A stretch of 64,000 nucleotides of DNA from Fulvimarina endophytica (lineage in GTDB: Bacteria; Pseudomonadota; Alphaproteobacteria; Rhizobiales; Rhizobiaceae). The position numbers and the translations under genes were made by a program. Of the stretch, positions 1-8,996 are shown piece by piece (position 1 is the stretch's first letter; each line of letters begins with the position of its first letter). The stretch lies in contig NZ_QURL01000004.1 in the NCBI RefSeq assembly GCF_003403015.1, positions 310,001 through 374,000 on the forward strand. Reading direction: 5' to 3'. The notes beneath the pieces were generated by a model. The model was not told the DNA's origin, did not search any database, and saw only the letters and a list, made by a program, of their open reading frames with translations.

Positions 1-1
1 C

Positions 2-766
2 GCCGCCATCCTCGCCAAGGCCATGGGGCGCGAACTGGACTATCAATGGGTGGACCGCCCGGCGATCTACCTCGTGCGCGACGGTCTCGACAAGAAGACC
101 TGCGACGTCCTGATGGGCGTCGATTCCGGCGACGACCGGCTGCTGACGAGCGAGCCCTATTACCGGTCGGCCTATGCCTTCGTCAGCGAGGCCTCGGACG
201 ATTTTTCGGGCACCCGCTGGCAGGATGCGGGCGGCGACGGCCTCTCCCGGTTCGCGACGCGGCTCTATTCGCCGGCCGGGACCATGCTCAAATACAGCGG
301 CAAATACGAGGACAACCTCGCTTACCTCTACTCGCTCATCGACTTCAAGTCGCGGCGCAACCAGTATCTCGACGTGCCGGCCGACCGTCTGGTGCAGGAG
401 GTGCGCGCCGGCAATGCCGATCTCGCCATCGCCTTCGCCCCGGAGGTCGCCCGCTACGTCAAGCAGAGCGACGGCAAGCTGCGCCTGTCCCTGATCGAGA
501 ACGATCTCGAACTCCAGAACGGGCAGACGGTCGACCTTCAATATTCCCAGTCGATCGCCACGCGGCGGGGCGACGACGAGCTGATGAAGGAGATCAACGA
601 GGCGCTGGCGGCGTCGCGGGAGGAGATCGCGGCCGTGATCGCGGAGGAAGGTATTCCGTCCCTGCCGCTCGCAGACGCTTCTGACAACGACAAGAAGGCC
701 GAAGACCACGCCTCGAACGCCGAGACCACCGGCGACGACGGCGCCGGTGAATCGGCCAGGAACTGA
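2..766 (+). CDS. mxaJ: MxaJ, periplasmic binding-protein-like methanol dehydrogenase accessory protein (3' part)
   Basis: Only the C-terminal 254 residues are present; the frame is open to the left edge. The visible part reads as the second half of a family-3 solute-binding-type fold (motifs such as YRSAYAFVS and [12 protein letters not shown]). It ends in a hydrophilic Asp/Glu/Ala-rich tail of about 30 residues. MxaJ is known to be needed for assembly or activity of calcium-type methanol dehydrogenase in the periplasm. The assignment rests on the fold plus position: mxaG and mxaI follow directly, as in the standard mxaFJGI order. The large-subunit gene mxaF should lie just to the left of the window. 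Spacing to mxaG is 17 nt, so they are probably co-transcribed. Confidence 0.88.
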   Translation, partial: AAILAKAMGRELDYQWVDRPAIYLVRDGLDKKTCDVLMGVDSGDDRLLTSEPYYRSAYAFVSEASDDFSGTRWQDAGGDGLSRFATRLYSPAGTMLKYSGKYEDNLAYLYSLIDFKSRRNQYLDVPADRLVQEVRAGNADLAIAFAPEVARYVKQSDGKLRLSLIENDLELQNGQTVDLQYSQSIATRRGDDELMKEINEALAASREEIAAVIAEEGIPSLPLADASDNDKKAEDHASNAETTGDDGAGESARN

Positions 767-783
767 ATCCGGAGACTGTGGTG

Positions 784-1308
784 ATGCGTTTCTTGAAAGT
801 TGCGTTGATCGTATCGGCCGTCATCGTTCCGACGGTGTCGGCGGTCGGAGCGATCCAGTTCTACCATACGGTCGAGGGAACACCGCTCGATCTGTCCTAC
901 GCCCCCGATGAGGGCAAGGATACCGAGGCGGTCAAGCATTTCCTCGACACCGGCGAGAACATCTACACCGGCGACGAGGCGATCTTCCCCGAAGGCGAGA
1001 GCCTCTACCTGACGGCCTGCTCGGGCTGTCACGGCCATTATGCCGAGGGCAAGCTCGGACCGGGGCTCAACGACGACTACTGGACCTATACGAAGAACGA
1101 GACCGACAAGGGCCTCTTCGAGACGATCTATGGCGGCGCATCCGGCATGATGGGACCGCAATACAGCAATCTCAATCTCGACGAGATGCTGAAGGTCGTC
1201 GCCTGGATCCGCCATCTCTACCAGGGCGATCCGAAGAAGGCGAAATGGCTGACGCCGGAGCAGCGCGAGACCTTCAAGCCATTCGATCCGAAGGCGCACG
1301 CCGGTTGA
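784..1308 (+). CDS. mxaG: MxaG, cytochrome c-L (methanol dehydrogenase electron acceptor)
   Basis: Class I c-type cytochrome that takes electrons from methanol dehydrogenase in the periplasm. An N-terminal hydrophobic segment serves for export. The single haem site CSGCH lies at about residues 79-83. Downstream are [11 protein letters not shown] and a Met-rich stretch ([10 protein letters not shown]) that could supply the axial methionine. The length, about 174 aa, suits cytochrome c-L. ATG 784 is preferred over GTG 778 or GTG 781 because GGAG at 771-774 is then correctly spaced. Its place between mxaJ and mxaI supports the call. Confidence 0.93.
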   Translation: MRFLKVALIVSAVIVPTVSAVGAIQFYHTVEGTPLDLSYAPDEGKDTEAVKHFLDTGENIYTGDEAIFPEGESLYLTACSGCHGHYAEGKLGPGLNDDYWTYTKNETDKGLFETIYGGASGMMGPQYSNLNLDEMLKVVAWIRHLYQGDPKKAKWLTPEQRETFKPFDPKAHAG

Positions 1309-1447
1309 TCCGCTGACATCGCCGGCGCCGGGACGGAACCGGTCGCGTGGAGGTCCATCCCTCACCCGGCCCATCGGCGCCGCATCGGCATGGGGGCGCA
1401 GTCCCCCTTGCGAAGACCAGAAGACCCTGAGGAGGAGGAGGCAATCC

Positions 1448-1774
1448 ATGAAGAAGACGTTGATCATCGCCGGTCTGGCACTCGTCGCCGCACCGTTCGC
1501 AACCGTCCCGTCGCTCGCCTATGACGGCACCAATTGCCGGGCGCCGGGCAATTGCTGGGAGCCCAAGCCCGGCTATCCGGAGAAGGTCGAGGGTTCGGAA
1601 TACGACCCCCAGCACGACCCCATGGAACTGAACAAGCAGCAGGAATCCATCAAGGGCATGGAAGAGCGCAACGCCATGCGCGTGAAGCACTTCCAGGAGA
1701 CCGGTGAATTCGTCTTCGACGTTTCGGAGATCCCCTCCTCGGGCGGCTCCGAGGCGACGAGCGGCAACCAGTAG
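1448..1774 (+). CDS. mxaI: MxaI, methanol dehydrogenase small (beta) subunit
   Basis: A 108-aa precursor. The signal peptide appears to end at PSLA, giving a mature protein starting YDGTNC. The mature part has the hallmarks of the beta subunit: a Cys pair in NCRAPGNC, the segment NCWEPKPGYPEKVEG, then a Lys/Glu-rich helix (ELNKQQESIKGMEERNAM). It wraps around MxaF in the alpha2-beta2 enzyme. A strong Shine-Dalgarno (GAGGAGGAGG, about 1431-1441) precedes the ATG, which fits the need for high expression. A small subunit is typical of the calcium-dependent enzyme; the lanthanide XoxF enzyme generally lacks one. This gene is therefore the best evidence for true Mxa-type methanol oxidation. Confidence 0.96.
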   Translation: MKKTLIIAGLALVAAPFATVPSLAYDGTNCRAPGNCWEPKPGYPEKVEGSEYDPQHDPMELNKQQESIKGMEERNAMRVKHFQETGEFVFDVSEIPSSGGSEATSGNQ

Positions 1775-1987
1775 CATCGCGCTTACCAGATCGGTCGGCG
1801 GCGAGACCTCGTCGAGGCTTTGCCGCCGGCCTCACCCTTCCTGTCGGGCGACCGGTTCGTCCACCCGTTTGGTGACCTCCCAAAGGCGGACGGGCGGGCT
1901 CGCCGGTGGTCCGGCAGGATGATGGTCCGGCGCCCGACGCCCGTTCGTCGGCACCGCGACCAAGGCATCCCCTGAAGGTTTTGCGTC

Positions 1988-3016
1988 GTGCTCGATCGTC
2001 TCGATAGTGATCTCAAGGACTGGCGCAGCCGCGCCCTGGCCTTCGAACGAAGGATCGGCGAGGTCGTCCTCGGACAGGCCGATGCGATCAGGCTCCTCAC
2101 CATCGCCGCGCTCTGCCGCGGTCACGTTCTTCTCGAGGGCGATGTCGGCGTCGGCAAGACGACGCTTCTGCGCACGGTCGCACGGGCGCTCGGCGGGCCC
2201 TATGAGCGGATCGAGGGCACGATCGACCTGATGCCCAACGACATGCTCTATTCGGCCTATATCGCCGAGGACGGTCGGCCGAGGATCGATCCGGGTCCCG
2301 CGATCGCCCATGGCGAGGATCTCGCCGTCTTCTTCTTCAACGAGATCAACCGGGCCCGGCCCCAGGTCCATTCCCTGCTCCTGCGCATGATGGCCGAACG
2401 CAGCGTCAGCGCGTTCCGCAAGGAGCTCCGCTTTCCCCATCTTCAGGTCTTCGCCGACCGCAACAAGGTGGAGCGCGACGAGACCTTCGAGCTCCCCGCC
2501 GCCGCCCGCGACCGGTTCATGATGGAGATCCGCATCGAGACGCCCGCCGATCCGGACGTCCGGCGCAGGCTTGCCTTCGATCCCGTCTTCCATGACGCCG
2601 ACCGCCTCATCGATAGGATCGACGAGGCCGTGCTGCCCTATGACCGGCTGAACGGGGTGGCGGCGGCGATCCAGACGGGCGTGCGGGTGAGCCCGGCGAT
2701 CGAGACCTATCTCCTCGGCCTGTGGGACGCCCTCAGCGATCCGGCGCGGGCCGGCATCGCCATCGAGGACGTCGACATCTCCCGCCTCATCGTCGGCGGC
2801 GCGAGCCCGCGCGGGATCTCGGCTCTCGTTCGCGCGGCCCGGGCACGCGCCTGGCTCGAAGGGCGCGACAGCCTCGTTCCGGACGATATCCGCGCGATCT
2901 TCGCTCCGGTCATGGGCCATCGCATCTTCTTCTCGCCGATCTACGAGATGCGCCGCGACCAGATCGCGCCGAAACTGCACGCCGCGCTGTTCGACGCGGT
3001 TCCGGTTCCGGTCTGA
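1988..3016 (+). CDS. mxaR: MxaR, MoxR-family AAA+ ATPase for methanol dehydrogenase maturation
   Basis: A 342-aa MoxR-type AAA+ ATPase. The Walker A motif GDVGVGKT is at residues 51-58. The Walker B region reads FFFNEINRA (about 116-123), with Asn where most AAA+ proteins have Asp. Next come the MoxR-type segment ERDETFELP and an arginine-rich C-terminal lid. MoxR ATPases work with von Willebrand factor A partners, and three such proteins (MxaS, MxaC, MxaL) follow. The family role is chaperone-like insertion of calcium/PQQ or enzyme activation. The start is GTG 1988, with GAAGG at 1973-1977. The gap to mxaI is 213 nt, the longest within the mxa block, so an internal promoter is possible. Confidence 0.9.
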   Translation: MLDRLDSDLKDWRSRALAFERRIGEVVLGQADAIRLLTIAALCRGHVLLEGDVGVGKTTLLRTVARALGGPYERIEGTIDLMPNDMLYSAYIAEDGRPRIDPGPAIAHGEDLAVFFFNEINRARPQVHSLLLRMMAERSVSAFRKELRFPHLQVFADRNKVERDETFELPAAARDRFMMEIRIETPADPDVRRRLAFDPVFHDADRLIDRIDEAVLPYDRLNGVAAAIQTGVRVSPAIETYLLGLWDALSDPARAGIAIEDVDISRLIVGGASPRGISALVRAARARAWLEGRDSLVPDDIRAIFAPVMGHRIFFSPIYEMRRDQIAPKLHAALFDAVPVPV

Positions 3017-3029
3017 AGGACGCTTGCCC

Positions 3030-3932
3030 ATGACCTATGCGGCCCGTCCGGCAATCCCCACGGAACTCGATCTCGAAGCCTTTTCGCATCTCGTCTATGC
3101 CATGCGTCACCGGGTCTCCTCGCCGCGCCCCGGCAATCACGCGAGCCGCAGTCCCGGCCCGTTCGGACGGTTCCAGGGATTGTCCTTGCTCGCCGGCGAC
3201 AACGACGCCCGGCGGATCGACCTCAAGGCCTCGATCACCGATCCGTTCGAGGAGATCCGCATCCGGCGTTTCGCGCAACCTTCGAACGGAACGGTCTGGA
3301 TCCTCGTCGACCTCTCCGGTTCCATGGGGTTCGAGGGAACGGTCTCGCGCCATGCCGTGGCGGTCGCACTCGCGGCCGGGCTCGCCGAGGCGGTTCGCCG
3401 TGCAGGCGACAAGGTCGGTATCGTCGCGGCGTGCGGTGACGCCGCCCCGGTCTTCGAACTTCAGCCGACGAGGCGGGCTTCGGCACCGCTCGAAGTCGCG
3501 ACGTCCCTCGCCGCCGTGCAGCCGTCCGGCGCGGGCCTCGAGGGCCTTGCGAAATGCGCGGCCTCTCTGCCCGCCTCCCCGTCCCTCGTCTTCGTCGTCT
3601 CCGATTTCGCAGCACCCCTGGGCGAGATCGGAACGCTCCTCGACGCGCTGGCCCTTCATGACGTGCGCCCGCTGGTCGTCGCAGATCCGGACGCCGAGAT
3701 GCCGAACCGCCGGTTCGGGCTCGTCCATCTCGACGACCTCGAAGGTGCGGGGCGCGGACTGATCTTTCTGCGTCCATTGCTTCTTGCGACGTGGAGGCGC
3801 GAGCGAACGGCGAGGCGGCAGGCTCTCTTCCGTCTGTTCGTTCAGACCGGCTGCCAGCCACTCCAGGTCACGGGCCAGATCGATCTGCGGAGCCTGAGCG
3901 AGGATCTTCTCTCCGGAACGGTCGCGGCATGA
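3030..3932 (+). CDS. mxaS: MxaS, DUF58/vWA-type methanol dehydrogenase maturation protein
   Basis: A 300-aa protein with the DUF58 layout: an N-terminal region, then a von Willebrand A-like core with the metal-site motif DLSGSMG at about residues 94-100. There is no clear signal peptide, so it probably faces the cytoplasm. ATG 3030 is chosen over the in-frame TTG at 3024 because GAAGGA (3015-3020) is at good distance. It is 13 nt after mxaR, and its TGA overlaps the ATG of mxaA. MoxR-DUF58 pairs are a recurrent unit; here the pair serves methanol dehydrogenase. Confidence 0.88.
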   Translation: MTYAARPAIPTELDLEAFSHLVYAMRHRVSSPRPGNHASRSPGPFGRFQGLSLLAGDNDARRIDLKASITDPFEEIRIRRFAQPSNGTVWILVDLSGSMGFEGTVSRHAVAVALAAGLAEAVRRAGDKVGIVAACGDAAPVFELQPTRRASAPLEVATSLAAVQPSGAGLEGLAKCAASLPASPSLVFVVSDFAAPLGEIGTLLDALALHDVRPLVVADPDAEMPNRRFGLVHLDDLEGAGRGLIFLRPLLLATWRRERTARRQALFRLFVQTGCQPLQVTGQIDLRSLSEDLLSGTVAA

Positions 3933-4858
3933 CTGAGGTCCGGCCCCTTCCCCTCGTTCTTGCCGGCCTTCTGGCCCTCGGCGTACCGGACGGCGCAGCC
4001 GCGCAGGACGCGGAGATAGGAACGAGTTCGCAGACCCCGCGCCGTGTCGGCTGGTTCCTCGGCGATACCTTCACCTGGCAGGGCCGGATCGAGATGCCCG
4101 ATCGTCTCGAGATCGATCCCGGATCGCTGCCGCAAGCCGGACCGATCGACAATTTCACCGAGATCCGCTCGATCGAGACCCGGAGCGAGGACGCAGGCGG
4201 AACGCGAAACTACGACATCACGATCGTCTATCAGAGCTTCTACGTGCCGCTCGAGCCGCGCGAGATCGCCATCCCGTCGCTGTCCGTGCAGCTGCGCTCC
4301 GAGGCTTCGGGCGACCAGGAGCGCCGCGATGCGGAGTTCAGCGGCTTTTCGGTCGTGCTTGCCCCCTTGCGGCCGATCCTGGAGAAATCCTCCCCCGATG
4401 CCATGCGCCGCGACAAGCCCCTGACCGTCATCGATACCAGGCGCGACCAGCTGCTGACGGCGGCCGCCTGGGGCGGGCTCGCGCTGCTCGCGCTCGGCGT
4501 CGGCTGGCATCGCGGATGGGGTCCGGCCTCACACCGCAAGGCCAGGCCCCTCGCCGGTGCGAAGCGCCGCATCGCAAAACTCGATCTGGAAACCGGCGAA
4601 GGCTACCGGACCGCGCTCGTCCTCCTTCATCGCGGGCTCGACGAGAGCTTCGGCCACCGTCTCCTTTCGGAGGATCTCGACCGGGAACTGGTGAGGAGAC
4701 CCGATTTCCGCGTGCTGGGCGAAGATCTCCACCGCTTCTACGGGGCCTCGCGGCGTCTCTTCTTCGCCGAAGACGAGGCGGGCGCACGCCATCTCCTCGC
4801 GCCGGACGATCTGCGCAAACTCGGGCGCGATCTCGCGCTCGTCGAGCGGAACGCCTGA
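3929..4858 (+). CDS. mxaA: MxaA, membrane-anchored methanol dehydrogenase maturation protein
   Basis: A 309-aa protein with an N-terminal signal sequence ending near AAAQ, a periplasmic domain of about 140 residues, and one transmembrane helix (LLTAAAWGGLALLALGVGW, about 170-190). The C-terminal part is cytoplasmic. MxaA, MxaC, MxaK, MxaL and MxaD are known from genetics to be needed for active, calcium-containing methanol dehydrogenase. The frame is open far upstream, but the ATG at 3929 overlaps the mxaS stop (ATGA) and begins the signal peptide, which fixes the start. The assignment rests on gene order and topology rather than a catalytic motif. Confidence 0.84.
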   Translation: MTEVRPLPLVLAGLLALGVPDGAAAQDAEIGTSSQTPRRVGWFLGDTFTWQGRIEMPDRLEIDPGSLPQAGPIDNFTEIRSIETRSEDAGGTRNYDITIVYQSFYVPLEPREIAIPSLSVQLRSEASGDQERRDAEFSGFSVVLAPLRPILEKSSPDAMRRDKPLTVIDTRRDQLLTAAAWGGLALLALGVGWHRGWGPASHRKARPLAGAKRRIAKLDLETGEGYRTALVLLHRGLDESFGHRLLSEDLDRELVRRPDFRVLGEDLHRFYGASRRLFFAEDEAGARHLLAPDDLRKLGRDLALVERNA

Positions 4859-4861
4859 GCG

Positions 4862-5890
4862 ATGCCGGCGCTCGCCTTCGACCATCCCGTTCTGCTCCTG
4901 GCGCTGCCCTTCGCGCTCCTGCCGCTGGTCGTATCGGTCCTCAGGCGCTCGCCGCATCCGAACATCGCGGCAGCGGTGCCCGATCGTCCCTCGCGGCTCC
5001 TCTCGATCGCTCTGCCGATCCTCGGACTGCTGGCACTCGCCTGCCTCATTCTGGCGCTCGCGGGCCTTCACCGAACCGATCAGGTGGTCTTTCGCGAAGG
5101 ACGCGGCGCGCATCTGATGATCCTCATCGATCGCTCGTCGTCGATGGAGAGCACCTTCGCGAACCGGCGTCCGGACGGGGCGGAGGAATCGAAGGCGAAT
5201 GCGGCGCGGCGCCTCCTCACGGACTTCATCGAACGGCGAGCCCATGACAGGGTCGGGGTGGCCATGTTCTCCACCGCGCCCCTTCAGGCCGTCCCGCTCA
5301 CCGACCGGCACGAGATCGTCAAGAGCGCCATCGCCACCATGGATTTTCCGGGCCTTGCCCAGACCAATGTCGGCCGGGGACTGGCGCTTGCGGCCGGCGC
5401 GTTCGGCTCGGAGACCGCCGCCGCCTCGCGCGCCATCCTTCTCGTCTCGGACGGCGCCGGCGTCATCAGCCGGGAGGTTCAGGCGCAGTTGCGCGACACG
5501 ATCGGCCGCCGGCCGGTCAATCTCTACTGGCTCTTCCTGCGCACGGACGGCGCCAAGGGCATCTTCGACGTGCCGGCTTCGGGCGAGCACGATACCCCGC
5601 AGACGCGTCCCGAGCGCCATCTCCACCTCTTTCTCCAGACGCTGGGCGTCCCCTATCGCGCCTTCGAGGCCGACAGCCCGGACGCCGTGCGCGAGGCGAT
5701 CGCGGAAATCGATCGGCTCGAAGCCCGTCCCCTCGCCTACGAGGAGGAGGTGCCGCGCCTCGACCTCGAGCGCTACGCCTATCTCGGCGCGGCGATCGCG
5801 CTCGCCCTTCTGGTGCTCGCCAAGAGTTTCGAGACGCCGTTCGTCGAGAGGGCCCGAACGCTTCCGCCCTTAAGGAGGAGCGGCGCGTGA
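4862..5890 (+). CDS. mxaC: MxaC, membrane vWA protein of methanol dehydrogenase maturation
   Basis: A 342-aa protein with BatA/BatB-like architecture. Two N-terminal transmembrane helices (about 8-27 and 47-68) are followed by a von Willebrand A domain and a C-terminal helix (about 311-327). The metal-site motif DRSSS is at residues 90-94. MxaC is implicated with MxaA in calcium insertion. It starts 3 nt after mxaA, and its stop overlaps the GTG start of mxaK. Confidence 0.86.
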   Translation: MPALAFDHPVLLLALPFALLPLVVSVLRRSPHPNIAAAVPDRPSRLLSIALPILGLLALACLILALAGLHRTDQVVFREGRGAHLMILIDRSSSMESTFANRRPDGAEESKANAARRLLTDFIERRAHDRVGVAMFSTAPLQAVPLTDRHEIVKSAIATMDFPGLAQTNVGRGLALAAGAFGSETAAASRAILLVSDGAGVISREVQAQLRDTIGRRPVNLYWLFLRTDGAKGIFDVPASGEHDTPQTRPERHLHLFLQTLGVPYRAFEADSPDAVREAIAEIDRLEARPLAYEEEVPRLDLERYAYLGAAIALALLVLAKSFETPFVERARTLPPLRRSGA

Positions 5891-6519
5891 GCCGGGTACG
5901 ATCCACCAGAGGCGCCGATCCCCGCCATTCGTCGCGGTTCGGCATTTCGTCCATTCCGGTTCGCCTGAAGGACCGGCTCGTGACGCTTTGCCTATCCGTG
6001 GCCTTCGTCCTCCTCTTCGCGTTCGCGGCCTACGAGACCGTCCATCTCCTCAACGCATGGGAGGCCAATCGCGCCATTCGCTCGATGGCAGCGGACGAGG
6101 AGGTCGAGATCGGCGCCGACGCACCCCCCAGGCTCCTTCTTGCGGCCGCCTACCGCCGGCTCGCAGCCGGCGACCTCGCGCAGGCCGAAGCGCTCGGAAC
6201 GGGTTTCGAGACCTCACGGGAACCGGAGATCGAGGCGGCGTTCTGGTTCGCGCTCGCCAATGCCCGCATGGAGACGGCCTTCGACCAGATCGAGGCCAAC
6301 GACATCAACGAGGCGACGGTCACGATCCGCCTTGCGCAGGACGATTATCGCCGGGCGATGCGGCTGACCCCCGACGACTTCGACATCAAGTACAATTTCG
6401 ACATCGCAAGCCGCCTCGTGCGGGTCTTCCCCCGCACCGCCATCGAACCGGAAGAGGACGGCAAGCGGCCGCGGGACGTCTGGACCGACCTTCCCGGCGT
6501 TCCGAGAGGCCTGCCATGA
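5887..6519 (+). CDS. mxaK: MxaK, membrane-anchored methanol dehydrogenase accessory protein
   Basis: A 210-aa protein. A single N-terminal transmembrane segment (about 35-52) is followed by an alanine-rich helical region resembling tetratricopeptide repeats. The start is GTG 5887, overlapping the mxaC stop (GTGA), and the end overlaps mxaL (ATGA). No catalytic motif is visible. The name follows from its position between two vWA proteins, exactly as in mxaACKLD clusters, where mxaK mutants affect methanol dehydrogenase activity. Confidence 0.82.
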   Translation: MSRVRSTRGADPRHSSRFGISSIPVRLKDRLVTLCLSVAFVLLFAFAAYETVHLLNAWEANRAIRSMAADEEVEIGADAPPRLLLAAAYRRLAAGDLAQAEALGTGFETSREPEIEAAFWFALANARMETAFDQIEANDINEATVTIRLAQDDYRRAMRLTPDDFDIKYNFDIASRLVRVFPRTAIEPEEDGKRPRDVWTDLPGVPRGLP

Positions 6520-7517
6520 GGTGGCTGCGCAACCGGGGCATGGTGTTCTGGCTGGTGGCGGCGGCCTTCGTCTTCGCCGCCCTCGCCGCCTTCGGGCCGA
6601 GGCTCGCCCGCGACCGCGACGTTCGCACGCTCTTCTTCGTCGTCGATCTGACGCGCAGCATGACCGCGCGCGACTACGGCACGACCGACGCCCCCCGCTC
6701 GCGCCTCGACGAGGCCAAGCGCATGGTCACCGAGATTGTGCGGCGTCTGCCCTGCGGATCGAAGGTCGGGCTCGGCGTCTTCACCGAGCGCCGGAGCTTC
6801 CCGCTGATCGAACCGGTGGAGACCTGCCGCAACTTCGCGCCGTTCACCGAAGCCGTATCCCGGCTCGACTGGCGCATGGCCTGGGAGGGCGACAGCCGTA
6901 TCGTGCGAGGCCTCGCCTCCGCCCAGACGATCGCGGAGGATTTCGACAGCGATCTCGTCTTCATCACCGACGGTCAGGAAGCGCCGCCCGTCCCGACGGC
7001 CGGACGGCGCTCGGCCGGCAACCCGGACACCACGGCGGGGCTGATCCTGGGAGCCGGAGGAAGCGCCCTCGTTCCGATCCCGAAATATGACGACCGCGGC
7101 AATCCGGACGGGTTCTACAGTCTGCGCGACATCGCCTCCGGCGCCCTCGTCAGCATCGTGCCGCCCGATGCGGAACGATCGGGAACCGAACATCCCCGCA
7201 ACAATCCGGTCGGCAACCTCGCCTCGACCTCGAACGAGCACCTGACCAGCGTCAAGGCCGACTATCTGCGCGAGATCGGGGGCGAAGCCGGCCTCGGCTA
7301 TGCGCCGCTCGGCGACATCGCAGAGATCGAGGAACAGATCGAGGGCCATACGAGCGCCCATCGCCTGGCGTCCACCGTCGACCTGTCGCCGATCTTCGGC
7401 GCGCTCGCGCTTCTCAGCCTGTTCTCGGCCTATGCCTGGAATGGCCTCGTCCCATGGCGCCGCAGTCCGGCGGCGCCACTTCCCCTCAACACCAGCAGAG
7501 AGAGGCTTTCATCATGA
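6516..7517 (+). CDS. mxaL: MxaL, membrane vWA protein of methanol dehydrogenase maturation
   Basis: A 333-aa protein. An N-terminal transmembrane helix (about 9-27) precedes a von Willebrand A domain with metal-site motif DLTRS at residues 44-48 and FITDG further on. A C-terminal hydrophobic segment (about 290-310) follows. It is the third vWA protein of the cluster, a likely partner of MxaR and MxaC. The same frame is open for 528 nt upstream, but ATG 6516 overlaps the mxaK stop and starts the membrane anchor, so it is taken as the true start. It overlaps mxaD by 4 nt. Confidence 0.86.
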   Translation: MRWLRNRGMVFWLVAAAFVFAALAAFGPRLARDRDVRTLFFVVDLTRSMTARDYGTTDAPRSRLDEAKRMVTEIVRRLPCGSKVGLGVFTERRSFPLIEPVETCRNFAPFTEAVSRLDWRMAWEGDSRIVRGLASAQTIAEDFDSDLVFITDGQEAPPVPTAGRRSAGNPDTTAGLILGAGGSALVPIPKYDDRGNPDGFYSLRDIASGALVSIVPPDAERSGTEHPRNNPVGNLASTSNEHLTSVKADYLREIGGEAGLGYAPLGDIAEIEEQIEGHTSAHRLASTVDLSPIFGALALLSLFSAYAWNGLVPWRRSPAAPLPLNTSRERLSS

Positions 7518-8065
7518 GCTTCAACCGCCGCTTCGCCCTCAAGGCCGGCCTTGCCGTTCTCATCGCCTCGGTACCGATCGCATCGCCCGTATTCGCCCAC
7601 GGGCCGACGCCGCAGAAGACCGACGAGAGCGTCGTCATCGACGCGCCGCTGGACAGGGTCTGGACGGTCCTGTCGGATTTCGGCTCGATCGCCGAATGGC
7701 ATCCGAAGGTCCGCGCCGCCGAGACGGGCAAGGACGGCAAGAGCCGCACGCTGACGCTCGACGGCGGCACGATCACCGAGACGCTCGACGTCGCCAGCAA
7801 GGAGCGCGGCGTCGTCGCCTGGCGGCTCGGCGAGCCGAACCCCGAAGCCCTCGCCGTAAGTTCCTACAACGACAAGCTGATGCTCGAGGCGAATGGGGAC
7901 GCAAGGACGACGGTCCGCTGGATCGGCCGTTTCTACCGGGCCGATACGAGCAATTTTCCCAAGGACGGCCAGACGGACGAGGCCGCCGTCGAGGCGATGA
8001 CGGCCTATGTCAGAGCGGGGCTCGACGGGCTGAAGACCTATGTCGAAGGGGTTCCGTCCAACTGA
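7514..8065 (+). CDS. mxaD: MxaD, periplasmic SRPBCC-fold methanol oxidation protein
   Basis: A 183-aa precursor with a signal peptide cleaved near PVFA (residue 28). The mature part has an SRPBCC (START-like) domain, seen in VVIDAPLDRVWTVLSDFGSI and the later GRFYR segment. Known work on MxaD suggests it aids electron transfer between methanol dehydrogenase and cytochrome c-L. The ATG at 7514 overlaps the mxaL stop; an earlier in-frame start would lack the signal peptide at the N-terminus. Confidence 0.88.
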   Translation: MSFNRRFALKAGLAVLIASVPIASPVFAHGPTPQKTDESVVIDAPLDRVWTVLSDFGSIAEWHPKVRAAETGKDGKSRTLTLDGGTITETLDVASKERGVVAWRLGEPNPEALAVSSYNDKLMLEANGDARTTVRWIGRFYRADTSNFPKDGQTDEAAVEAMTAYVRAGLDGLKTYVEGVPSN

Positions 8066-8212
8066 ACCGCGCGGGCGCCCCGGATCCGATTTCACAATCG
8101 GGTCCGGGTCTCTAATTCTCGATGCCGTACCGGATGAACCGAAAGCCGTATCCGCGTCTCGGCCGGATGCTTCGGGAAAACCCGGTCTTCTCGTTTCACG
8201 GAAGGTCACAGA

Positions 8213-8662
8213 ATGGCGTTCGTCCGTCCGATCGCACTCGCTCTCACCGCCCATCTCGCGCTCGTTTCCGCCGGCCATGCCCAACCGACCGGCGGCCCGC
8301 CGAGCGATGTCGACATCCAAGCCAGCGCGACACCGGAGGGCATCGTTCTCTCCCCGGCGACGATCGAACTGACGCGCGGCGAATACTATCGGCTGAACCT
8401 TGCATGCCGTCCGGATCAGGACGGCGATCCCTCGCTCGCCTTCGATCTGGCGGATTTCGTTCGCGATCTCCACCTGCGCGTCCTGACGGTGGACACGATC
8501 GAGGTCTATCTCCAGGGACTGTCCTTCCGGGCCCTGCAATGCGAGGGCGAGGGCAAGGTCTCGTTCAGCTTCTACCCGATGCGGGCGGGCGACTACGAGG
8601 TTCAGGTCACCGATCAGACCGAAGCGCTGGAGCCGGCGGCTCTTTCGATCAGCGTGGAATGA
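8213..8662 (+). CDS. Small secreted protein of unknown function at the end of the mxa operon
   Basis: A 149-aa precursor with a clear signal peptide ending near AGHA (residue 23). The mature part is predicted to be mostly beta strands. The segment LSPATIELTRGEYYRLNLAC looks like the first strands of a cupredoxin-like sandwich, but no complete copper site is evident; two cysteines (about 63 and 108) could form a disulfide. It lies 147 nt after mxaD on the same strand, about where mxaE/mxaH lie in known clusters. I cannot assign it to either from the sequence. A periplasmic role in methanol oxidation is inferred from context only. Confidence 0.65.
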   Translation: MAFVRPIALALTAHLALVSAGHAQPTGGPPSDVDIQASATPEGIVLSPATIELTRGEYYRLNLACRPDQDGDPSLAFDLADFVRDLHLRVLTVDTIEVYLQGLSFRALQCEGEGKVSFSFYPMRAGDYEVQVTDQTEALEPAALSISVE

Positions 8663-8996
8663 TCGCGGCGGGCTTCAGGCACCGGAGCCGGTAGCCGGCC
8701 TTGCCGACAAGGCGTTCGCTGCGTCCTCGACCGAGAGCGACGCGGATGATCGACGGTCATCCGCGAGCCTGTCCTGCGCGCGGCGCATCCCAGTGCATTC
8801 CGGGGCTCGCTAACGAGTTCTCGGGTTCGCAGGCGACGATCGCGCTTCATGGAGAGATGGAGAGACGGGGTTCGCGGGCCCTGCGACCTCCCCCCCCTCC
8901 ATCTCCTCCACCCCTGCCCTGCGGTCATTCTGGAAGCTTTCGAACTTTCGTGCATCGCGGCCACAACCCACATTCCGTCGCGTCAGGACGGCTTGC
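8663..8996. other. Intergenic stretch between the mxa cluster and the siderophore receptor
   Basis: No convincing gene. A 101-codon plus-strand frame (8701-9006) has arginine/proline-rich composition and runs through a low-complexity C-rich patch near 8888-8916. I see no strong terminator stem for the mxa operon. Confidence 0.5.
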
